A DNA stretch of 64,000 bases. Source: Candidatus Kaistella beijingensis. Lineage in GTDB: Bacteria; Bacteroidota; Bacteroidia; Flavobacteriales; Weeksellaceae. Location of the stretch: assembly GCF_020084865.1 (NCBI RefSeq), contig NZ_CP071953.1, positions 1,054,001 to 1,118,000 on the forward strand, in the 5' to 3' direction. Made by a program: the position numbers and the translations under genes. The notes beneath the pieces were generated by a model. That model made no database searches. It saw only the letters and a program-made list of their open reading frames with translations, and was not told where the DNA came from. How positions within the stretch are numbered: the stretch's first letter is position 1; each line of letters opens with the position of its first letter. Shown one piece after another: positions 25,698 through 35,560 of this stretch.

Positions 25698-26639
25698 TTA
25701 TTTTTTCGTTTTTTGAATTTCCAATTTTAACAATTTAAAAAATTCGTTCAATCCATTAAAGTATCCCTGCAAAAATTCTTTGCTGTCAAAATCATAATCC
25801 CATAAATTGTGGCTTGAATATGAATATAAGGTTGGTGAAGATTTGTGATATGTCCAAAACATCCTGAAACAATCTACTATTCTGTAATCTTCGTTTTTAT
25901 AATATTTTGTAGTATTAAGGTTATTGAAAATTTCTTCAATCCGATTTTCTTCAAAATTCAATTTCAAAGAAATCCTATGGCCTTCTAAAATTAAATCTAC
26001 TCCATCAACAAAATCATCACATCTACAAAGCCAATCTTCACCATCTTGGAAAGCTGTAAATTTTTTATTTTTAGAAAATTTGTTAAGAAGATTACATTTC
26101 TCAATTGCCAAATCTTTGTTGGATTTTATAATTGACATTTCAAAACCAATGGTCTTTGTTTCAAAACTTTCTTTTTCAAATTCTGCACTGTTGATTATAC
26201 TCTGAATTTCTTCTATTGCATCCTGAAAGACACTGTCATCATCACGGCTATTTCGGTAATCGTCCCAATTGGTGGATTCATCAGTCCTTCTAAAAAGGAT
26301 TCCCATTTCGCGGTTATGCCTTTGAGAATATTCATATAAATTCATTGAGGTTATCATTAAATATTTCTCATTGTAAAGGCATTTGCTGTGTAAGTTGGAA
26401 TGATAAAGTAAGTTTAGGTTCTCAATTTCATTAAATTTATTTCTTTCTTTGTCGGAAAGTTCACCTTCTTTGTAAATGAGGGTGATTTCAACACCTCTTT
26501 TTTCAGCGTCTTTGAGTAACGAGAAAATTTTTTCTGAAACCTGAATATAGGGGCTAATTATTATAAGTTCTTTTTCTGCTGTTTCAATAATTTTTGGAAT
26601 CCATTCCAAAAGTTTCTTTTTATTTAGAAATTCTGCCAT
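25698..26639 (-). CDS. Phospholipase D-like domain protein
   Basis: A 313-aa protein whose first 150 residues form one PLD-like domain: IPKIIETAEKELIIISPYIQ, GVEITLIYKE, then the HxK motif in NLHSKCLYNEKYLMITSMNL. Only one HKD-type motif is visible, so it probably acts as a dimer, like bacterial PLD-type nucleases. The C-terminal half is unrelated and ends in a helical FFKLLKLEIQKTKK tail. Its start codon overlaps the stop of the DUF5655 gene and the next gene starts 3 bp after, so the three are translationally linked. Confidence 0.75.
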   Translation of the reverse strand: MAEFLNKKKLLEWIPKIIETAEKELIIISPYIQVSEKIFSLLKDAEKRGVEITLIYKEGELSDKERNKFNEIENLNLLYHSNLHSKCLYNEKYLMITSMNLYEYSQRHNREMGILFRRTDESTNWDDYRNSRDDDSVFQDAIEEIQSIINSAEFEKESFETKTIGFEMSIIKSNKDLAIEKCNLLNKFSKNKKFTAFQDGEDWLCRCDDFVDGVDLILEGHRISLKLNFEENRIEEIFNNLNTTKYYKNEDYRIVDCFRMFWTYHKSSPTLYSYSSHNLWDYDFDSKEFLQGYFNGLNEFFKLLKLEIQKTKK

Positions 26640-27553
26640 TACTTTTCTATAGCCTGTTTTATTAAACTCATAATATATTCTAAATTTTTAGTATCCTCAA
26701 CAATTATTTCGTAATCGCCATTTCCCCAATGCCCCACTGAAGAAACATCACGAGCAATCTTCTTAGGATCATCCAGTTTTCCTTTTTTCAGATTTATAAA
26801 AAATTTCAATCCATTTTTTTGAATACAGACATCACTAAAAATTTTATTTTTCGAAGTAAATCCGATTTCTAATTTTTTAGGCTTAATATCCAGGTCATTT
26901 TGCAGGTTTAAAATGGCACTTTTGTAGGTTTCGTATAATTCAACAGTATCATCAGACTTCCCTACAAGATGATCTTCTTCTGAATATACTTTCGTTTGCT
27001 GAATTACTTTGCTAATTTCTGAACTATCATTTTTCTGAACTTGCTTAATACTTGGTGCAGATTTAGATTTTTTAACAGGATTAATTACTACCACATCGTT
27101 TTCAAATTTTTTAATTTCCCACAATTCAATTGCCAAATCTTTGAAGTTTGAAGACTGCTTTTGAAAATCATTAAAAGAAGGAGAAACAAAAATAATTTTG
27201 CTTTGGGACCAATCCACATCTGATCTTTTTAAACTTTTCTTTTGAGATTCATTATATTCAACAATAAATTCAGCTTTGTATTCCAGCATTAAATTAAGAT
27301 AAGATACTCCTTGGTCAACCACACTATAATTCTGACTTTTTTTGTATTCAATTATCACGAATGATTTACTATCTTCATCAAAAGCCAAAGTATCAATCCT
27401 ATTACTTTTTATTGTAAATTCAGATTTCACAAAGTGAAGGCCGGTAATTGAGCAAAGGTTTTTTTCGAATAACACCTGGATATCCTTCTCGAGTTTAAAA
27501 GAATTTTCTTTCAGCTCTAAAAGCGAATTTTTTGAGTTTGTAAATAACAGCAT
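26639..27553 (-). CDS. DUF5655 protein with PD-(D/E)XK-like N-terminal domain
   Basis: A 304-aa protein. The N-terminal part has the layout of a PD-(D/E)XK nuclease: RIDTLAFDEDS followed by FVIIEYKKSQNYSVVDQG (D...E-x-K), then predicted helices. The last 100 residues are DUF5655 (LNLQNDLDIKPKKLEIGF, DPKKIARDVSSVGHWGNGDYEI). It starts 36 bp after the serine invertase stop, on the same strand, so the invertase could be first in this transcript. Such proteins occur alone or near restriction systems; cleavage is inferred. Confidence 0.75.
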   Translation of the reverse strand: MLLFTNSKNSLLELKENSFKLEKDIQVLFEKNLCSITGLHFVKSEFTIKSNRIDTLAFDEDSKSFVIIEYKKSQNYSVVDQGVSYLNLMLEYKAEFIVEYNESQKKSLKRSDVDWSQSKIIFVSPSFNDFQKQSSNFKDLAIELWEIKKFENDVVVINPVKKSKSAPSIKQVQKNDSSEISKVIQQTKVYSEEDHLVGKSDDTVELYETYKSAILNLQNDLDIKPKKLEIGFTSKNKIFSDVCIQKNGLKFFINLKKGKLDDPKKIARDVSSVGHWGNGDYEIIVEDTKNLEYIMSLIKQAIEK

Positions 27554-27589
27554 TATTAATTTTTATTAAAACTTATCAAATTTAACGAA

Positions 27590-28186
27590 TTAATTCATTT
27601 TCTCCTTAACAAAAGCCGAAACCGTAAGTCTGTGAACATTCAGGATTCTGCCGATAGCTGAATATGAAACTTTTTTGTCCAGAAGTTCTTTGATTTTTTT
27701 CTCCTGTCCTGTGAGTTTAGTTTTTGCTGATTTTCTTCCTTTTGGACGACCGAGAATGACGCCTTCTGCTTTTTTTCTTGCCAATGCTTCTTTGGTTCTT
27801 TGTGAAATGAGGTTGCGTTCTATTTCTGCGGATAAGCCAAAAGCAAATGCCAGAACTTTTGAATTGATGTCGCTTCCCAAACGGTAATTGTCTTTAATCG
27901 TCCAAACCTGAATATCTTTGTTCATACATTCATTCAAGATTCCCATAATCATTAAAAGGTTTCTTCCGAGACGAGAAAGTTCGGAACAAATGAGCACATC
28001 TCCTTTTTTCATTTTTTTGAGAAGCTTGCCGAGTTTTCTTTCTTCGAGTTTTTTGGAACCGGAAATGGTTTCTTCCAACCATTTATCTACCACCACAATA
28101 CTTTTTTCGCAAAACTGGTTAATTTCGTAGCGTTGGTTTTCTACTGTCTGTTTGTCTGTACTCACTCTAATGTAACCGTAAATCAT
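27590..28186 (-). CDS. Serine recombinase, DNA invertase type
   Basis: A 198-aa small serine recombinase: catalytic serine in YGYIRVSTDKQT, the LEERKLGKLLKKMKKGDVL region, SELSRLGRN, then helix E (SAEIERNLISQRTKEALARKKAEG) and a C-terminal HTH (SYSAIGRILNVHRLTVSAFV). It resembles the Bacteroidetes Mpi-type invertases. It lies 84 bp outside the left inverted repeat of the predicted invertible segment 28,270-29,993, so it is the likely enzyme for the specificity switch. Confidence 0.9.
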   Translation of the reverse strand: MIYGYIRVSTDKQTVENQRYEINQFCEKSIVVVDKWLEETISGSKKLEERKLGKLLKKMKKGDVLICSELSRLGRNLLMIMGILNECMNKDIQVWTIKDNYRLGSDINSKVLAFAFGLSAEIERNLISQRTKEALARKKAEGVILGRPKGRKSAKTKLTGQEKKIKELLDKKVSYSAIGRILNVHRLTVSAFVKEKMN

Positions 28187-28268
28187 AGTTTAATTTTTTA
28201 AAATTTAAGTGTTTAAAATAAACCAAAACCATATAAAATAAAACTTAGCTATTTTTTCATCAACGAAA

Positions 28269-29159
28269 ATGAGCGTTTTTGTTAGTCAGAACTCAGAAAA
28301 TTGTAGTTTTTCAAACAGCGAAAGTTGGGTGATTTTAAGTCCCATTGAGCAAAGTATTAAGCGAAAAATAGAAGCGGTTGGGAAACCTTTGAAAGATTGG
28401 GACATTAATATCTACAGGGGAATTCTTACTGGCTATAACGAAGCATTTATTATAGACGGAAAAAAGAAAAACCAATTGATTGCGGAAGATCCAAAATCAG
28501 CCGAAATAATACGACCGATTCTCAGAGGACGCGATATTAAGCGGTATACATATGATTTTGCTGATTTGTATATTATCACAACATTTCCCAGTCTAAAGAT
28601 TGACATTGAGCAGTATCCTGCGGTTAAGGCTCATTTATTAAGCTTTGGATATGACCGACTGAAACAAACGGGTCATACTGGCGCAAGGAAAAAGACTAAT
28701 AATCAATGGTTTGAAACACAAGATACGATAAGTTATAAGGACGATTTTTCTAAGCAGAAAATTATGTATCCTAATATGACCAAGTTTTTACCATTTTATT
28801 TTGATGAGAAAGGCTTTATGCAAAATGATAAATCGTTTATGATTACAGGCAAATATCTTTACTTTCTTACTGCATTTTTAAATTCATCACTGTTTAAATT
28901 TTGTTTCAAAGATAATTTTCCAGAATTACAAGGTGGAACAAGAGAATTACGGAAAATTTTTCTTGATAAGATACCGGTAATTACTGTTGATGAATTTCAA
29001 AATATTAGATTTAAAGATATGGTACTAAGTTGTCAGGATTTGGCTTCAAAAGGGATTTGTTCTAAAGATGTTGAAAGAGAACTAGATGAAGCCATATTTG
29101 ATCTTTATTCTTTAACAGAAGAAGAAAAACAAATTATCGGCTTCATTGAGATTCTATAA
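28269..29159 (+). pseudogene. Silent alternative target-recognition cassette of type IIG RM
   Basis: A 296-aa open frame resembling only the C-terminal 280 residues (TaqI_C-type specificity domain) of the type IIG enzyme on the opposite strand: SVFVSQNS, SESWVILS, GKPLKDWDI, RPILRGRDIKRY and YDFADL are shared, while the central recognition part (IEQYPAVKAHLLSFGY onward) differs. It has no methyltransferase or nuclease part, no own promoter and overlaps the 3' end of the RM gene tail-to-tail by 17 bp. It is intact, not decayed, and is best read as a stored alternative, not a dead gene. Confidence 0.8.
28270..28294 (+). repeat. Inversion site, left copy (25 bp)
   Basis: Begins TGAGCGTTTTTGTTAGTC and is the exact inverse complement of 29,969-29,993. 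It lies at the first codons of the silent cassette (ATG AGC GTT TTT), in the same frame as in the expressed gene (TTG AGC GTT TTT), so exchange preserves reading frame. Confidence 0.85.
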
Positions 29160-32100
29160 ATTCAATTTCTTCTGAGTTTAATTCAAACAGTTCATAAAAC
29201 ATATTGTTAAGCTTTTCTTCGCAAATATTATTTCCATTCATATTTTCAAAAATAATTTTTACTTTGTTTTCAAATTTTTCGGACGGTAATGGAGCTAATA
29301 TTGGCTCTATTGCTTGGACACTTATCAAAAGATCACCTGTGCCAGTTTTAGGTGAATCCTTTAACAAATAATTTCCGACTTTTGAATTTAAATAACAAAC
29401 TAAATATTCAATATGCTTTCCTGTAGCAAAACAAGTGCTATCTAGTGCAAAAGTTCCCTCATTATCAAATGAAAATCGAAGTATTGAGCCAACTCTCTTC
29501 CAAACTATTTTTGGTTTAGAAAAATCGTCCATATAAGCACAGTTTCTCAAATTGTAAGGGGTATCGCCTTTGTCAGAACGTTTCTCTAACTGAGGATAGA
29601 AAGAATCCAAATGTTTTTTAACTGCAGGATAATCCTCGATATTTACAGGCTTTATCCCTTTTTCCTTAATTCCATTGTGTGTATTAATTAACCATAAATC
29701 AGCGAAATCATATCCGTATCTTTTAATGTCCCTGCCACGTAAAATCGGTCGTATTATTTCTTCACTTTTAGGATCCTGTTCTATCAGTTCTTTTCGCTTT
29801 TCGCCCGTAATGATAAACGCATCATTAAAACCTGTTTTAATCCCATAATTAATTGAAATATCCCAATCTTTCAGGGGTTTGCCTACTTTCTCAATTTTGT
29901 CTTTAATCTGCCTTTCAATAGTTGAAAGAATCACCCAACTCTCAGAATTTCTGAAATCTGAAAAAACAGAGTTCTGACTAACAAAAACGCTCAAATTATT
30001 TAACAGCTTTTCTTTGATAATGCAAGCCTGTGTTTTGAACTGATTTTTTTGCTTTGCATACATCAGAATATTGGTATCCACAGTGGCAGTATCAAAAATT
30101 TGATTTCCAGAAAAATCAATCAGAGTTAACGGATTGGTTTGCTCCACAAAGAAACGGCGTAAGCTTTCGCCATAATTTGCTCGCATCCATTTGTTGGAAG
30201 TAATAAACATCAGCAGACCATTTTCACGCAGAATATTGTGCCCCTGTTCATAGAACAAACTGTAAATGTCGCCGGTTTTTGCGTAAGTTTTAAAACCAAC
30301 TTTTTCCAAAGTATCACTTTCTGCACCCATTTTCTGCAACTGGATATACGGCGGATTCCCAATAATCACATCAAAGCCAATAAAGTTGCCTTCATCATCC
30401 AACACTTCCGGAAACTCGAAGCGCCATTCGAAGGCGTTTTCATAAATCTTATTGCCTTTTACTTCCTCAATAACATCTTCAATTTTCTGAATTTTATTTT
30501 CAAGGTCTTTCTTGTCTTTTTGCTGTGCTTTGGTTAATTCCTCACCGAAAAGTTGTTCGCTACCATATTTTGTAAAGTACTCTCCGCGCAACAGATTAAG
30601 ATTTTTCATCTCTTTGCTGTTTCGGCTGATTTCAGTTCTGAAATCATTTTTCAGGGCAACCAAAAATTCTTCAAGACTTCTTTTCTTCTCCTTGCTTTCT
30701 GCTTCTTTGTAATCGCGAACTGCGTTTTTGTAATCTTCTACCGTAACTTTCGATTTCTTGAAGGCGGATTTTAAATCGCTGTCCAAAGGAAAACGACTTA
30801 TGAGTGAGTTTCCGTTTTTGATATTGATATCAATATTCGGTAAAGTTTCCAACTCATTTTCGGACTTGTAATAGGCGTTTTTTAGCAACTCAATCCACAA
30901 ACGTAGGCGACATATTTTAACGGAATTCGGGTTTAAATCGACACCAAAAAGACAATTTTCAATAATGTTCTGTTTCTCGTGAAAAAGGGTTTCCTGAACG
31001 CGCTGGCTTTCTTTGTTTTTGGGATTGTATCGGAACAGTTCGCTGGTGTTGGTATCTGTAATGACAATTTCATCACTTTCGACTTCAACATTATAGTCCT
31101 TGAACTTTTTACCGTTTTTATCCGCTAAAATCCCGAGATCATTTTTAATGGAAATCATCTCGTTCAGAACAGAAACTAAAAAGTGGCCGGAACCAACCGC
31201 AGGATCACAAATTTTGACTGAATTTACAATCTCATTGGCTTCTTTGACATCTTCAATTTTGTTGTAGAGTTGAGTAAAATCCTGACAATTCCAACCTTTT
31301 ACAGCGTTGAATTTTTCAATAACGGCTTTTCGCAACACTTCACGGCTCATATACATTGTAATAGAACCGGGCGTGTAGAAACTTCCATCTTTATAACCGT
31401 TGATTTTTTCGAAAATAAGTCCTAAAACCGAGGCGTTGATAATGGTTTTATTTTCTTCCTGAATTTCTTCCGTTCCTTCACTTGCAAAATCATAAGCATC
31501 CAAAAACTCGAACAAATATTGTAAGGTATTGAGTTCGCCTGTTCTTTTTTTACCTTGTCCATCTTTCAAAACGGTATTTCCCAACAACGGAATTTTTTTA
31601 TCATCCCGAAGATTGCTCATCATTAATGTGGTATGCTCCAATTCGGTCGGTTCGAACAAGGAACTGTTCAGATAAGGAACTTTTTCAAATGCTTTTCGGA
31701 CATCAGAATTCCGGTCCTCAAACTTTTTGGCCAAAACCTGAAAAAACAAAGTGTTGAGATCGTCATACTGGCGCAGTTTATCAAAGTTCAGAAACGCATA
31801 GGATTTATCACCACCGTGATAATTGATTAGCTGACCTTCCAATAATTTCAAAAATAAAACACGGTTAATCCAGGTAATATTGAGTTCCAACGCAATATTG
31901 AATAACTTCTCGTCCGTAGTTTCACCGTACAGAAACGATTTTTTAACACGATTTACTTTATCCAAAGTGTCGAGTTGAATGATCGTATCCTCAAGTAAAG
32001 ATCCGGAGTTTCTTTGTGCAGGTTTATTCCTTTCGATTAATCTTTTTCCGCCATCTTTGGTTTCAACAAGTCCGATAATATGCAGTAATTCGTTATAGAA

Positions 32101-32850
32101 ACTTTTGTCGAGAGTATTACTGTCATTGATAAAAGGAAGTTTGAGCAAATGCTGTGGCGATAATATTTTAAAAAGTGCAATCAGGTTATTATCGTCTTTC
32201 TTGCTGTCATTTCGGACAAATTTTTCAAAATCTTTCAGGTTGAAATGGGTATATTCTAAACTGTCAATTACGTCATCAATAGCAGGTTTTGCAATTTCTG
32301 AATAGAAAAAATCGGTTTTAATGCCTGATAGTCGTTTGCTTTCAAAATCCTCAAACTTCTTAATAAGTGCTTTGTCCTTCGCAAAGCAGTTTTCGAAAAT
32401 GTTTGCATCAAAAATGAACCATTCATAAACATTGGTCGCAACCAAATGTTTTACTTCCAAATTTTTATGAGTAATCCGTTCTCTCAGATAATACAGCAAC
32501 AGTTCTTGCAGTGCTTTTGAATTCAGTTTTTTTGAACTCACCATCTCAGAATTATTCCCAGACTGTTTTGTCTCAATAATCACCCCAACAGAACTGGAAT
32601 GTGCCTTGTCGTTGTGAATAACCAAATCGTTTCTGCCTTTGGTGTTGATATAATAATCGGGTGCAAAGCCAATGTTCTTCAGAAAATCTGAAATGAGATT
32701 CTTCTGAAACTCTTCAGATTCTTTTTCATTAATACCTTCTAAAAGCGTAATAAACCTACTTTTGAAGTTTTCAATTTCCTTGCGGTTTGGCTTTAATTTT
32801 AGAAATGATTTATTGAGGGACTGGCGTGGTGAAAGGTGAGATTTTGACAT
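29143..32850 (-). CDS. Type IIG restriction-modification enzyme (Eco57I-like)
   Basis: A 1,235-aa bifunctional enzyme. N-terminal nuclease: GRNDLVIHN (D75) and IIETK (E93, K95), a D...E-x-K site. A helical linker is followed by an adenine-N6 methyltransferase with SAM motif I CDPAVGSGHFL (about 548-560) and catalytic NPPY in VIIGNPPYIQL (about 832). The TaqI_C-type target-recognition domain starts at about 952, at the inversion site, and runs to the end. It should both cut and methylate. Third gene after RT and nuclease-like genes, 6 bp after the latter. Recognition sequence cannot be predicted. Confidence 0.9.
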   Translation of the reverse strand: MSKSHLSPRQSLNKSFLKLKPNRKEIENFKSRFITLLEGINEKESEEFQKNLISDFLKNIGFAPDYYINTKGRNDLVIHNDKAHSSSVGVIIETKQSGNNSEMVSSKKLNSKALQELLLYYLRERITHKNLEVKHLVATNVYEWFIFDANIFENCFAKDKALIKKFEDFESKRLSGIKTDFFYSEIAKPAIDDVIDSLEYTHFNLKDFEKFVRNDSKKDDNNLIALFKILSPQHLLKLPFINDSNTLDKSFYNELLHIIGLVETKDGGKRLIERNKPAQRNSGSLLEDTIIQLDTLDKVNRVKKSFLYGETTDEKLFNIALELNITWINRVLFLKLLEGQLINYHGGDKSYAFLNFDKLRQYDDLNTLFFQVLAKKFEDRNSDVRKAFEKVPYLNSSLFEPTELEHTTLMMSNLRDDKKIPLLGNTVLKDGQGKKRTGELNTLQYLFEFLDAYDFASEGTEEIQEENKTIINASVLGLIFEKINGYKDGSFYTPGSITMYMSREVLRKAVIEKFNAVKGWNCQDFTQLYNKIEDVKEANEIVNSVKICDPAVGSGHFLVSVLNEMISIKNDLGILADKNGKKFKDYNVEVESDEIVITDTNTSELFRYNPKNKESQRVQETLFHEKQNIIENCLFGVDLNPNSVKICRLRLWIELLKNAYYKSENELETLPNIDINIKNGNSLISRFPLDSDLKSAFKKSKVTVEDYKNAVRDYKEAESKEKKRSLEEFLVALKNDFRTEISRNSKEMKNLNLLRGEYFTKYGSEQLFGEELTKAQQKDKKDLENKIQKIEDVIEEVKGNKIYENAFEWRFEFPEVLDDEGNFIGFDVIIGNPPYIQLQKMGAESDTLEKVGFKTYAKTGDIYSLFYEQGHNILRENGLLMFITSNKWMRANYGESLRRFFVEQTNPLTLIDFSGNQIFDTATVDTNILMYAKQKNQFKTQACIIKEKLLNNLSVFVSQNSVFSDFRNSESWVILSTIERQIKDKIEKVGKPLKDWDISINYGIKTGFNDAFIITGEKRKELIEQDPKSEEIIRPILRGRDIKRYGYDFADLWLINTHNGIKEKGIKPVNIEDYPAVKKHLDSFYPQLEKRSDKGDTPYNLRNCAYMDDFSKPKIVWKRVGSILRFSFDNEGTFALDSTCFATGKHIEYLVCYLNSKVGNYLLKDSPKTGTGDLLISVQAIEPILAPLPSEKFENKVKIIFENMNGNNICEEKLNNMFYELFELNSEEIEFIESQ
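29969..29993 (-). repeat. Inversion site, right copy (25 bp)
   Basis: Exact inverted match to 28,270-28,294, inside the RM gene at about codons 953-960. Recombination between the two would swap the C-terminal recognition domains. Beyond 25 bp the similarity drops but continues in patches. Confidence 0.85.
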
Positions 32851-32856
32851 AGAGGA

Positions 32857-33888
32857 TTACAGTGAACTTATTTCTTTTTCAATCAGTTTATAGCGGTCTT
32901 TAACTTCTTCGCCTGAATAAAACTCAAGCAAATCTTCTTTTGTTAAGTTTCCATCTTTTAAAAATTTTAATAAATATTCCTGATTGAATTCCATTAACAG
33001 CATTGATTTTTCAAGCTGTTTGAGAATAGATTTATTGTTTTCAATATTGCTGTGAACGAGGTTTCGAATCAGCATAATTTGATCAATATCTTTGATGATC
33101 CGATTCACAATCATTGAAAGAATATCTTTATTCAGATCAACTTGTTTTGCATTCAGAATAATATCGCGAGCCAGCATATAAGCAATACCAAGATTAGAAT
33201 AGTCTCCTGCCTGCGAATTGATAACTGCTACAAATCCAACCTCCGGAATATAACCTACATTGTCAAAATTCTTTAAGATTGAATTGTCAATAAGGGAAAT
33301 ATCAAAAACGATAATTGCAGTATTGGTTCCGCGGTTCGCCTGAGCTTCAATCAACTGACTCCACGCGGTATCAGATTTACGAGTAAAAATGTCCTTGTTT
33401 TCAATCTCCCCAAACTTAATACTCTTATCAAACTTGCATTCTATGGCTATTCTTTGATTTGAATCTCCATTAATTTCACAAAGAATATCTCCTGTTTTGT
33501 TTTTAGCAAGATTACCTGCAGAATTACCGGTTAAATAAGCGCGATCTTTTAGTTTTTTATTTTGGAAAAACTCATTCAGATATTGCGCCACTTCATCTTC
33601 TGCCAAAGCACCTTTAATTGTTGATTTATAAAACAGTTCCTTTTTCATCTCGAAAATCATTTTCAGACTTTCAAGTTCAGTTCCGAGTTCGTTATTTGTC
33701 TTTGAAAGAAAGGCAGAAATACGGTCTTCCATCATAGCAAGAACACCAATGTAAATTGCACGAAGTAGTTTTTCATCTCTCTCTACTACCGGAAGACTAT
33801 CAAAATAATTGAAAACGATTTGGTTTTCGATTTCGAATTCTTTTATTTCAACTCGTTTGAGTTGTTGGTTTAGTGAAATATTTCCCAT
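32857..33888 (-). CDS. Restriction-endonuclease-like protein, partner of the RT gene
   Basis: A 343-aa mainly helical protein with a central D...E-x-K site: KTGDILCEING then RIAIECKF at about residues 132-152, in the layout of a PD-(D/E)XK nuclease core. Flanking helical regions (1-120, 245-343) resemble no family I can name. It starts 2 bp after the RT stop codon and ends 6 bp before the type IIG enzyme, so it is translated with both. It may be an effector of the RT system or an accessory of the restriction gene. Confidence 0.6.
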   Translation of the reverse strand: MGNISLNQQLKRVEIKEFEIENQIVFNYFDSLPVVERDEKLLRAIYIGVLAMMEDRISAFLSKTNNELGTELESLKMIFEMKKELFYKSTIKGALAEDEVAQYLNEFFQNKKLKDRAYLTGNSAGNLAKNKTGDILCEINGDSNQRIAIECKFDKSIKFGEIENKDIFTRKSDTAWSQLIEAQANRGTNTAIIVFDISLIDNSILKNFDNVGYIPEVGFVAVINSQAGDYSNLGIAYMLARDIILNAKQVDLNKDILSMIVNRIIKDIDQIMLIRNLVHSNIENNKSILKQLEKSMLLMEFNQEYLLKFLKDGNLTKEDLLEFYSGEEVKDRYKLIEKEISSL

Positions 33889-33890
33889 AA

Positions 33891-35552
33891 TTAATTAGTA
33901 TTTAATTGAAAGTAGTAGCTGAAAGGTGCCCCATAATATTTAGTTTCATTTGTTGCCAATACTTTCCTATTTTTATCTGGACGATTATTTTTATTCATAT
34001 TTTTTATTATGCGGTCCAATCTTGCAAGTTGTTTGCCTCTTTTTTTGTCCAAATGCCTTAATTGATATTTTACATTATCGTTTTGCTTGAGGACACGGAA
34101 CCCTGAAGACCAGCACATTTGTCCTTCCTTCTTTGGATTGAAAATACTTTTTCTGCCTACGGACATTGATAATAATCTCTGTGTAATCCTATATTTTATT
34201 GCACGTTCAGAAACTTTAAACTTTTTGTTAGTTTTTACGTATTCAATAATTTTATCTGTTTCCTTTAATTGTTTTAATATTTCATTTTTAATTGATGACT
34301 TACGGACCCTAATCTTCAAATCAAACTTAATTTGATAGCCAACAAATGAAAGCCAGGGGACATTCTTATTAGATAAAGCAGGATCTCCCCATTTATAGGA
34401 AGACTTTGATTTCGATTTCCAAAAATCCTTATCATAATACTTAATAGTAGTGAAATTATGATGCAAAAGTTTAATATCTTTAAGTGCAGTGCCGTAAACA
34501 TTTAATATTTCTTGTGAAATTTTCTTTTTGGTATGTATCAAAACCATATCGTCGCAGAATCTGGCGTAAAACAAATTTTTGTCATCATATGACAAAACTT
34601 TCTTATCAACGTAATCCATTAATAAATTTGCAATAAAACAGGAAATTGCACCACCTTGAGGCACTCCTATTTCCTCTTTTGAAGGATCAGATTGAATATC
34701 TCTGAGTTCTATTTCATCAACCCATCCAAATTCACAATCTTTTCCAAGATTAATACTTAGTACATCCTTATTAAAACTATAACACTTTAAATAAGATTCA
34801 AATAAATCTAAAGCCCGCTGGTTTATTATTGTACCATTACGCTTTAGTATAGAAACTTTATCATAAAAGTGTGACCTAACTACAGCATGATTGACGCAGT
34901 CATAGAACTTCTTTATATCACATTCAGCAACAAAAAGGTTTTTCTTGTTATTTTTCCTTTTGAACTCAATAATATCTTCCACAGCCCCATGATGAGAAAA
35001 TGACTTTCCTACAGAGGCTCGAGAACGAAATGCATAAGAACAATTTTCAAAAGTTCTATCGAAATGATACGTGAGATATTTATTTAATTGACTAATTATT
35101 ATTCTATCAACATATTCAAAATGAGCGATTGGACGAAATACTTTTATACCATTTTTTTCTTCTTTAAAGTGGCTAATAATTTTTGGTTTTGGTATTGAAT
35201 ATGAAGAACTTAATGCTTTTGAAATTATCTCGTCAATAAATCTTAGAAGCTTAGATTGCCAACCAGTAGAGGAAAATTTAGTTAATCTTTTAGTGGAAAG
35301 CAAAACTGTTCTTTCCAATTGTTCAGAATTTATCTGTGTCGCATTTTTACTAGACCTTTCTGATTTTCTCAGTCTTATCCACGTATTCCTTGGTGGAAAT
35401 ATCTCATATAATTCGTGTTGTTTAGCATGTGAACTTTTCACTAAAATGTTTTTATAGAACTGTCTATCATGCTCTTTTTTTGCAAGAAGGCATCTTTTCT
35501 TACACAAAATTTTTAACAATTCTCTTCTCGTAAACAAATATTCTAGTTCCAT
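33891..35552 (-). CDS. Divergent reverse transcriptase (UG/Abi or DRT type)
   Basis: A 553-aa protein with RT motifs in order: RPIAHFEYVDRIIISQL (RT1-2 region), FVAECDIKKFYDCVNH (motif A, about 207-222), EIGVPQGGAISCFIANLLMD (motif B), YARFCDDMVLI (motif C, with FCDD in place of YADD, about 328-338), and FVGYQI (motif E). The first 110 residues and the basic last 130 are unlike group II intron maturases or retron RTs: no VTG and no NAxxH motif was seen, and no HNH or maturase domain. This fits the unknown-group/defence-associated RT set. A structured RNA lies just upstream; a nuclease-like gene just downstream. Confidence 0.85.
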   Translation of the reverse strand: MELEYLFTRRELLKILCKKRCLLAKKEHDRQFYKNILVKSSHAKQHELYEIFPPRNTWIRLRKSERSSKNATQINSEQLERTVLLSTKRLTKFSSTGWQSKLLRFIDEIISKALSSSYSIPKPKIISHFKEEKNGIKVFRPIAHFEYVDRIIISQLNKYLTYHFDRTFENCSYAFRSRASVGKSFSHHGAVEDIIEFKRKNNKKNLFVAECDIKKFYDCVNHAVVRSHFYDKVSILKRNGTIINQRALDLFESYLKCYSFNKDVLSINLGKDCEFGWVDEIELRDIQSDPSKEEIGVPQGGAISCFIANLLMDYVDKKVLSYDDKNLFYARFCDDMVLIHTKKKISQEILNVYGTALKDIKLLHHNFTTIKYYDKDFWKSKSKSSYKWGDPALSNKNVPWLSFVGYQIKFDLKIRVRKSSIKNEILKQLKETDKIIEYVKTNKKFKVSERAIKYRITQRLLSMSVGRKSIFNPKKEGQMCWSSGFRVLKQNDNVKYQLRHLDKKRGKQLARLDRIIKNMNKNNRPDKNRKVLATNETKYYGAPFSYYFQLNTN

Positions 35553-35560
35553 AAAAAATA

